Origin: Whitmania pigra
Taxonomy: Eukaryota; Annelida; Clitellata; Hirudinida; Haemopidae
Assembly: GCA_021613335.1 (NCBI GenBank)
Contig: JAJTWR010000443.1
Span: forward strand, 122,501 to 186,500
DNA: 64,000 nucleotides
Direction of reading: 5' to 3'
Under the pieces are notes generated by a model. It had not been told where the DNA came from and ran no database searches. It was given only the letters and a program-made list of their open reading frames with translations. Positions 56,093 to 64,000 of this stretch are shown here, in pieces (position 1 is the first letter of the stretch; each line of letters opens with the position of its first letter). A program made the position numbers and the translations under genes.

Positions 56093-59000
56093 TCACTTCT
56101 TCCTTCTCAACTCCAGTACCATCACTCCATCTGGGAGTGATTTGAGTAAACTCCACACCTGGCCTGAGGTCATGGATGACACCTCTTCTCCATTCACTGA
56201 CAACAGCTCGTCACCTGCTCTCAACGGAACATCACCTGTGCAACAACGTGTGTCGTTAGTGATAACGCTTTAATTTATTGTAGCAATAATCATCATCATC
56301 GTCGTCGTCCTCATCAATATGCACATATTAGTAGGAAATTGTACATTTTTCTTTCCCGATAAGCTTATTCATCATCACTCATGAATATGCGATGGAATGA
56401 AGGAATGAAAGATTGAATATATTCTCTCCTTGACTTTCACCACTCGTTCTTCCATTCCGATGCATGACTCACAAGAGTGAAACAGGAGTTCATACTCAAG
56501 TTAACAACCAAAACATATTATTCAAATTTTAACAATAATAATAATAGTAATAATAATAATAATTTAATAAATATTCCCTGCAAAGATAAATGATAATTTA
56601 CTTTAGTATTAATTTACATCTCCTTCAACAGATGGCTCACCTCTGACAACCCTCTTAATAAGGATGGGCCTGTCCCCGTACGGTGAATCCCTTCCACCCT
56701 CGATGCAGAATCCAACCCCAAGGAAGCCCTTTTCCAACTTTACTGAGGTTGTGTCAAAGTTTAAAACTTCACCCTTGACCTGTGAACTTTCGGTGCCTGA
56801 AGTGGAATTACACGGGACTGGATGCTGAATTCCTACAAAAAAGAGGAGACGAAAGATGAAAAATCATTTCGAAGCGATTCTTAAAAAGTAGTGAATGGAA
56901 TGGAATGCCGCACTCAAACATAAATCCTTCGTGCGCTAGATGGCAGACGTGCTGGTTCAAATTTCTGGTTGTTTTTAAAGAATAACAAGGATGACGATGA
57001 CTATGACGATGAAAATTATGGTGATGATGATGCTGATGACAGTGTCTGTGATGATGAAGATGACAGTGGCAACTGATGATGATGATGATGATGATGATGA
57101 CATTTGAATGCAAGCACTGAAGATGTGAGACGGCTGGTTATCCAGGTTACTGAAATGAACCGACACTTCAGAGGTGCAGGAAAGAAATGTTTCAGTTTCA
57201 AATTGCTCTCTAATTTCATGCACTTCACACGTCCATTGAAATTAAACATTTGAACACGCACACGAACAACCTCAACAATTTCAACTTGCCAAGGCAACAA
57301 GACAGAAATTTGTCGAATGATGTTCACTCGACAAGAATTTTTAAATTTATTTTCAAATAAATCAGGAAAAATAAAGTTTATTTCTTCTGAAATATTTAAA
57401 AATTCACTTTTCATTCCAACCTTCAAGTTTAAAAGGCAGACATTCCACTGAGTTGTCGATCAATTCGCAGTTTCTGCGCAGTTGTTTGTCATGTTTTGTT
57501 GTTGATGTTGTTGTTGTTGTTGATTCGTTGTGGTCGTTCTTTGCATCCTCCTTCTGAGAATTTAATTTATTTACCATTTAATCCGTTTAATTAAATGAAT
57601 GGATTTGATTTTATTTTTATTAAAATTAATAGTTTATTCGACCTGATCATGTGAATCTTCGATGAAGAGTGAAGTTGTTGCCTCATCACAACCACTGTCA
57701 TCAGATCCAAACCCATGTTCAACTCTCGTCAACAAAATGGAATCCTGTGAAATGTTCACAGGCTTTTTATAATTATTCATACTGCAAGTATTTTATTTTG
57801 TTTTCATTTTGTTAATATTTTATTTTAATTATTATAATGTTATCATCTTAAATACTTTAAATGTTTTAATATTGGAACTTCAAAAGTTCTAATTACTTCT
57901 GAAAAATTTTTTTCATGAATTTCATTCGACTTCACGGTTGATTGATCTCCATCTGGATTTTCCTCTGACGTCATGCTTCCTTCGATTGAACAAGTGCTTC
58001 TTTCTGCTTGAATTGTTTCTCCATTTTCAGCAAACGATTCAGGAAAGGACACTGGAACTTCGACTTCCTTTCTAACGACATCACAGACATCATTATCATC
58101 ATCCTTAATCTCGACATCTTCGGGACTAATTATCTCATTAACCTTATCAACGACGTCGTCATGATCATCATCATCGATTTCATTCTTACGAACACCGTCA
58201 AGTAAATTCTTGTAATCATCATCATCAACTACATTCTTATAATCATCATCATCAACTACATTCTCATAATGATGATGATCATCATGACACTTCTCGTTGG
58301 CGCGGACTCCCTCCTCTTTTGAGACCTTCTCGTAGCAAGGTTGACACTTTTCACGGTTCATTTCATCTTTCTGAGTGACGTCATCAGCATCTTCACCGTG
58401 ATGCTCATCTTCATCGCGATACGCCTCATCATTATCATCATCATCGTCATCATCGCCATCATTATCATCATCATTAGTCGACGAAATCCTGTTTCTACGA
58501 TGGGATTCCTTAAATTGACTGAGAGTTGAACCAGGATAAAAAGATGTTTTGGATTCTTCGGGAACATCACGTGACACCATCGTGACGTCATTCTCACTGG
58601 AAGCCACGTGTTTCCATTCTGAACTCCGAACGACTCCCCGTGGAGTGTCCGGAAAGTTTTCCAGGCGTGTTGATGTTTTCATTTGATGAGAGCTTTTGTG
58701 ATCTCCTGCAGGTGCGATAATTACCTGGTTTCGTTTCGTCGAGACCACCTGGATCGGAGAAGGATCGACTTCTTTGCCTCTATTGGAACTCTTTTCCAAC
58801 TCATCCTGTTTGTCCTCCGAATTCAGGAACAGTCGAATGGTACCTGGGAAGTGTTCAGACGGTCTTGCGAGGATGACTCCATCCTTGGATACTTTCTGCT
58901 TCCCATAAGAACTGCTCCACGAAAGATCAAGATTTGTGGCATCAACGGAGGAATTTCCTTTCTGAGTCTTCGCACCCTGAAGGGAGATAAAGGCCCTACT

Positions 59001-59615
59001 CACGGTGGAGCTCGGGGGATCTGGTTTCCCCTCACCTTTGCAATGCCTCCCCAAGTTCCTCAAAACCACTTCCTCGGATTTTCTCATTTCTTCCACTGGA
59101 TCGTGCTTTCCAAAGACATCTCCCAAAGACAAAAAAATGCTTCCATTGTCAACTCCACTGCGCTTCTTTGAAACGTGGATGGTCGTTGGCGATGGGTCTG
59201 GTTTTGAACTCTGCACCTCTCGAACGGAACTAGAGCACTCAACTTGTACGGAGTTCCTGTGTCTCAGTGGAGTCGAATGTTCTGCTGAACCTTTGGCAGT
59301 GGAAGGCCTGCTGAGGGAGCACTGGGACTTGAACGTGGTCGTGCAAATCATGCTGCTACGACGATCCTGGCCGTCATCGGAGCTTTTCAAAATCGACCCC
59401 CCATACCCTGTGAAGAGGGGCTTGTACCCCGCAGAAACACCCTGGTGGTTTGTCTTTGGCTGCAAAGCTCTAGGGAGGGGTTTATTTCCGGCAATGGTGG
59501 GTAGGTTGATGGTAGGGCTGGTGGTTGAGTCGTTGTTGCTGGTGAAGGAAGAGGACTTCAAATCGAAGGTGAGAGTTTTAAAGACTTTGTGACATTTTGG
59601 AGATTCATCACTCAT
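56093..59615 (-). CDS. Disordered acidic protein with C-terminal PDZ domain (pro-IL-16/PDZD2-like PDZ)
   Basis: Five exons: 59615-57897, 57744-57643, 57553-57421, 56832-56641 and 56235-56093. They total 2,289 nt or 762 aa, in phase with GT-AG borders. Residues 1-650 look disordered: Ser/Thr/Pro-rich, with an acidic run (DDDDDD, residues about 390-400) and tandem VVDDDDYKN repeats near residue 460. The PDZ domain spans about 683-760. It contains VKLEKGFLGVGFCIEGGRDS with the carboxylate-binding GVGF loop, then GDRPILIKRVVRG, the GDELLSVNGEEV helix region, LKSLPDGVMVLELRRKK and the stop. From knowledge of human proteins, this PDZ resembles one in pro-interleukin-16 and PDZD2. No IL-16 activity should be inferred. 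It probably acts as a scaffold binding C-terminal peptides. The start is the first ATG of the long frame; further 5' exons are possible. It sits between duplicated units B and C, which it does not belong to. Confidence 0.85.
56642..57420. other. Last introns of the PDZ gene region, no extra exon accepted
   Basis: The intron 57420-56833 contains a GATGAC/GAT tract near 57000-57100. An open frame over 57016-57426 is out of phase with the neighbouring exons, which join perfectly without it. Confidence 0.55.
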
Positions 59616-61250
59616 GGTGTTTCTAGAAAGTTCAGAAATTTTAATGAAAATCTTTAGAATGAGAAATTGTTTATAATTTAAATTCAGCTAAAATTAGCGA
59701 AGGTGCGACTTTAAAGACATGCGGTTTGTGAAGAAGCTTGTGTGTTGCTATCATTAACATGAAGTTGTTAAATGTTACGACGTGACCTATTTATTCGAAG
59801 CAGCCAATCACATAACGACGACCTATTGCCCGAGTTTCGATTGGAAATAATAAATCGCATCTCATTAAAAGAGGAAACAAAAGAATGAGTCAGATAGGCT
59901 GGAAGTTGGAGTAAGTTTCTCGAACATCGAGTCTCACAGGCTGTTCTGGACAAGCACTCCTTGCAACAGCAGGATTTGGAGCGTGTTGTAGCCTGTTTAA
60001 GTTGTCCTACAATTCAATCCCAACACTTCAATGATCATCACTCGTTTTAATCTCGATTATCTGATTGTGTTTAGCTTTTCAGTAATAAACTGCACTTGAA
60101 TATTATTCTTATTTCAACATTTGTATTGGTTTCGATGCGAAGATAATAAAATTCTGAAGTGGTTTTTATCCTTCTTCGTATTCTTAAACGCTTTTCTTGC
60201 CGTTTTTTTTTCTTTTTTCAAATTAATCTCTAATTTATTTTTCTATTTGTTTTTATTTAGAATGTTTAAACTCGATAATGAGATGCAAAGTTTAAAGTTT
60301 CAGAGACAAAGTTTGATTTGTTCGATGAGGACGACGACGATGATGACGTTGATGATGATGATGATGATGACTAATAGAAACCAAATAAAGCAGAATAAAA
60401 TAGTTTACCTCAATTCAAAAGAACAAATACACAAATCAAGCAAAACGGACGAATCTTAAAACAGGCACCAAGACGAACTCAGATGCCGAGTTAGAAGCTC
60501 ACGTTTGGTCCATCTTTTATAGCAGTCTCACTTTGTTCTGCAGTCCTGTATTTCCCATGCACTCCGCAGTCAACCGACGTTTTGAAGACACAAATTAGCA
60601 TACATATCATACACAACCACCTGGCTTCACTAATTGCTTCTGTTTCCTTACTCTGCAGCCAAGAAATAGTCACTCCTGAATATTTGATGACATTTATGGT
60701 AATAATTTATCTCCAATTAGTGTAATTAGCAGCTAAAACTTTCATCGATAATGTTACTTAAATCTTTTTTGAAGAAATTATTATTGGCCTGCCAAAGGAA
60801 TTACGAGGTGCTGGTCGTGACTAACACCAGGTCCTTAAAATGCGGTCAATTCACAATGAAGACGCAAGGTTTTGGAATTTCAAAAGGAGGTCTCAGTTAC
60901 ATGTTGGTCCACTAATTGCACTGCAAATACTTTTGTTAGCTCAGAGATGGTGTACAAACAGCTTCATCGTTTACAGACACGACTACGTAGACTGCTTAAA
61001 TCATTTTCCGATTTTGAGCGAACAACATTCCAATAGATCAACTTCAAACATTGGAAACTCGTCTGAATAAATTAAGGAAGCATTTTAATGTTAAAAATAT
61101 AAAAACCATGTAACATTTTGAGCGATTTAAGCAGCTATGAAAAAATAAAATCTCTTTTAAACTTCATTTCATGGTTCTGAACATTTGCTCAATAAAACAA
61201 TTTCGTTTAAAACGTTTCCATGAATTAAATATTCTCAGTCGGCTATCATT
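59616..61250. other. Intergenic, no gene seen
   Basis: Upstream region of the PDZ gene. It contains a short gatgat tract near 60330-60372. Open frames on both strands are short and lack recognisable motifs. Confidence 0.45.
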
Positions 61251-61703
61251 TTATTTTTTTTCACCTTTTTTCAGACGTTCAGAAAAACTCTCGTACTCAG
61301 GTTTGTTTTCAACTGGATAACTCTTGGACCGATCATTGCTTTCAACCGGTCGTTCATTACTTTCGACTTCAGGTCTCCTTCTTACATTTTCGCTCTCAAA
61401 ACGTGGAACAATCTTCGATAGCTTATGAGAAATTAATTGCTCAAAGTTCCATGGTTTTTGTTCATCCAAATTTCGATGTTTGTTCAAGGCTTTGTGCTTC
61501 CTTGGGAAGAGATGAATGTGGCGTATGGACTTCTCTTTGCGAAGATGAAGAGGAGTTTGAATTTTGGAGAAGATTTCCTCCGAGTGGCTTCTTTGAAGTG
61601 ATGGAAGTGATGAGCTTTTCTCTGTTTGTTGAAAAATCGAATCTTGACGAGTACTTACTGGAAGTTTGATGAGGAATAAAATGATGAGGTTAAAGCTCTT
61701 CAT
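61251..61703 (-). CDS. Putative small secreted basic protein
   Basis: 150-residue frame starting MKSFNLIILFLIKLPVSTRQ. It has a hydrophobic segment of about 12 residues followed by a polar stretch, which looks like a signal peptide. The rest is rich in Lys, Arg, His, Glu and Ser, with several basic pairs (RK, KR, RRR) and no Cys; it ends LKKGEKK. No family is recognised. A perfect gtaagt occurs right after the signal segment, so this could instead be a signal exon followed by a distant second exon. Coding status rests on frame length and the signal-like start only. Confidence 0.35.
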   Translation of the reverse strand: MKSFNLIILFLIKLPVSTRQDSIFQQTEKSSSLPSLQRSHSEEIFSKIQTPLHLRKEKSIRHIHLFPRKHKALNKHRNLDEQKPWNFEQLISHKLSKIVPRFESENVRRRPEVESNERPVESNDRSKSYPVENKPEYESFSERLKKGEKK

Positions 61704-61869
61704 TTTCAAAAAAAAAAAACAAATGTTTTGTTGTGATTCCACTGATATGACGCAAATCAAAAATGTGCTTCTTGGACTTTTTTAAACTATTCCCTTACAT
61801 TTTTACACTCCACGAAAACAAAGTGAAGCTGGTACAAAAACTAAAACCGTTACATAGTTAAAAGTGTTT

Positions 61870-62050
61870 TGATGATAATCTATAATGAATTCACGTGATC
61901 GCATTGTAAGATTTGTCCAGTTCTGAGTAAATCTATTACGTATAATTTATTAGGGGAAATATATATTGCAATATTTAATTACTGATTAATTATTAATTTA
62001 ATAAGTCAACGTTAGTCAGCTAATTTATGTTCAGATGATGTTATCCAGGC
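61870..62050 (-). repeat. Distal duplicated flank, copy C (inverted)
   Basis: Reverse complement of the B flank at about 55196-55290 and 55645-55745, lacking the MITE. Confidence 0.8.
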
Positions 62051-62071
62051 AATATGGGTCAGTTAATATTG

Positions 62072-62480
<409 letters not shown>

Positions 62481-62519
62481 TGTTCTGATGGTGACGACAA
62501 AATCGAGACATTCAGAGTG

Positions 62520-63280
62520 AAATCACCACTGTTTCTTACTTTGTCATCATCTGTGAAAATATGGGCCTCTTTGGAAATTATGAAAACGACATAAAAACCA
62601 ATATCGGCAGACGATATCAGTGCGTTTATAAAACAACTACAACATCAACAACAATGTTCTAAAAAGTAATAAGTATTAATATTAAAATGAGATATTTCCA
62701 TGAAACATTGCCAGCCATTAACAATAAAATATAAAAATTAATCCTAATTAATTATTTGCTATTTTTAAAAGTTACAAAAAGTTGCAACAATAACATCATG
62801 AATAATAACATAATAACATAAAGAAATAATAAATATTTATTATTAAAAAATAACACAAACAATAATAAATAATAACACAAACAACAAAACGAGTTATTAC
62901 AGAAGCAATGGAGACATGGATTGAAAAATTCACAAATTGGATTGATGATGATGACACTTGTAGGATTCTTATGATGATTGTAAATATTCTAGTCTTTGAA
63001 TAAACTCTAATTTAAAATTTCATAAAATTAAAAATTCATATTTTGTTTGACCAAAACAGTATATTTATAATGTTAATTTTATTTTAGCATTTAAAGTCCA
63101 GTGTGTCTTCTTGATCAATAACAAATAACCATTTCTTTGCATTTTCTCATTTTTATAATAATCAAATATCAAATTCTTGTAAATATTCATCTGTCTTTGA
63201 AATTAATTATAAAAAAGATGGTGATAATACAATTTCAGGATAATAAGTTGTACATTCAAAAGATCAACCTATGACTACCA
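62520..63280 (-). repeat. Duplicated 3' flank, copy C (inverted)
   Basis: Reverse complement of parts of 48340-49760 and 53690-55100 (for example ccagccattaacaataaaat and cagacgatatcag), with internal deletions relative to A and B. Confidence 0.88.
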
Positions 63281-64000
63281 GTTGAGTGGGTGACTCTTTT
63301 CAGTAGCATTCGGATCTTCCACGTAGACCTTGATGGTCATGTCCATCCCACAGGTTATAAGCCTCGAGTCGGTCCTGTCGAAAGTCATGGCAAAGATTCT
63401 TGCGTCAGAATACGTCTGACCAGGCCGAATTGAAGAAGGAATACGCTGAAAGTTGTGACCTGACGACCAATCAAAGAAACACAATTCTACATTTATATGT
63501 CCCGACACGAAGACGTCGTCGGTATTAATTGCCATTGCTTCAATGGCATCGGGTCCACGAATGTTTTGGATGACAACACCGTCCGGGATACTCCACTGTT
63601 TCACTTCGTTACTTGATGCTGCAGCCATCATATTCAGGTTGTGGTGGAGTACGAAAGGTTTAAAACAAGACTTTTTATTGGTCAGAGTTATCCTCTCCTT
63701 CCCTCCCACGATGTCCTAAAGGCGAATGGTGTTGTCGTCGGAAGCTGAGATGATCTCAGGTTCGCTGCCCCGACAACAAACTTGGATGATGCCCTTTTTG
63801 TGACCTCTCAAGCAATGTGTTTGAACCTTGGTTCTCACATCCCAGAGTCTAATCGTCCCATCCCTACAACCGGCGACAAGCAAGTCCAACTTATCGTGGA
63901 AATCAAGTCCATACACGCGACCGAGATTTCCGTCGTAATGCCTAATAACCTTGCTATGTTCGAGATCCCAGCATTTGATCTGCCCGTCATAACCACAATA
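63275..64000 (-). pseudogene. PLRG1-derived WD40 gene, copy C (inverted, partial, one nonsense codon)
   Basis: Third copy, on the minus strand and cut by the window end; its first part lies outside. A TAG at 63718-63716 replaces the Trp of TIRLWDIV. Otherwise the frame runs to the same HPLNW ending. Loop residues again differ: GYDGQ (A SCDEQ, B GDGGH), SASDD (A SKSND, B SMSCD), NKKSCFKPF ([20 protein letters not shown]), SSNEVK (A SRNEVK, B SFKDLN). It shares RGHKKG and MDMT with B but NEVKQ and VVIQ with A, a mosaic pattern. Confidence 0.85.

Noticed and set aside
57016..57426. 136-codon minus-strand ORF as an extra PDZ-gene exon
   Set aside because: The flanking exons 57553-57421 and 56832-56641 join in phase without it, and its peptide shows no domain.
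58683..59592. Plus-strand ORFs of 162 and 195 codons
   Set aside because: Antisense shadows of the long first exon of the PDZ gene.

Overview
This is eukaryotic, almost certainly animal, nuclear DNA. It is AT-rich and has many short GT-AG introns. It carries metazoan families (K-Cl cotransporter, VWA3 ciliary protein, thrombospondin, a small heat shock protein with two alpha-crystallin domains), tRNA-derived SINEs, a LINE remnant, Tc1/mariner and pogo/Tigger elements, and long trinucleotide arrays. A lophotrochozoan such as an annelid or flatworm relative would fit, but the sequence does not prove it.

Left part (0-20.4 kb), dense single-copy genes. The window opens inside the 3' end of a K-Cl cotransporter gene (+, 714-3944). 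A 26-exon VWA3A/B-like gene converges on it (-, 11962-4392); my exon chain sums to exactly 1,057 codons. UBE2W, the N-terminal ubiquitin-conjugating enzyme, follows (+, 12943-14688, six exons, 149 aa). Next come a two-domain small heat shock protein (-, 18279-15498) and ribosomal protein S8 (+, 19374-20401, four exons, 208 aa).

Middle (20.4-41 kb). A SINE and a decayed LINE fragment precede an 18-kb thrombospondin gene (-, 40940-22845). It has a signal peptide, a coiled coil ending in a Cys pair, about 17 EGF-like domains instead of the usual three or four, calcium-binding type 3 repeats and the C-terminal lectin-like domain. Its introns hold a Tc1/mariner element, a 38-bp minisatellite and very long TAA/TTA arrays, two of them in opposite orientation.

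Right part (41-64 kb), repeat-rich and duplicated. It contains microsatellites, a 53-bp-arm foldback element, a second SINE and a pogo/Tigger element. Three intronless copies of a WD40 gene derived from the splicing factor PLRG1 lie here: A (47.35 kb, +, open), B (52.70 kb, +, one nonsense codon) and C (63.3-64 kb, -, one nonsense codon, cut by the window end). They sit in multi-kilobase duplicated blocks. Differences between copies are mostly amino-acid-changing and bunch in the short loops just before the 'xxIxxWD' strands, the part of a WD40 propeller that forms its binding face. Most of the rest of the coding sequence and the 3' flanks is nearly identical. This cluster is the best candidate for an undescribed system. 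Between B and C are a five-exon PDZ gene (-, 59615-56093) and a possible small secreted protein.
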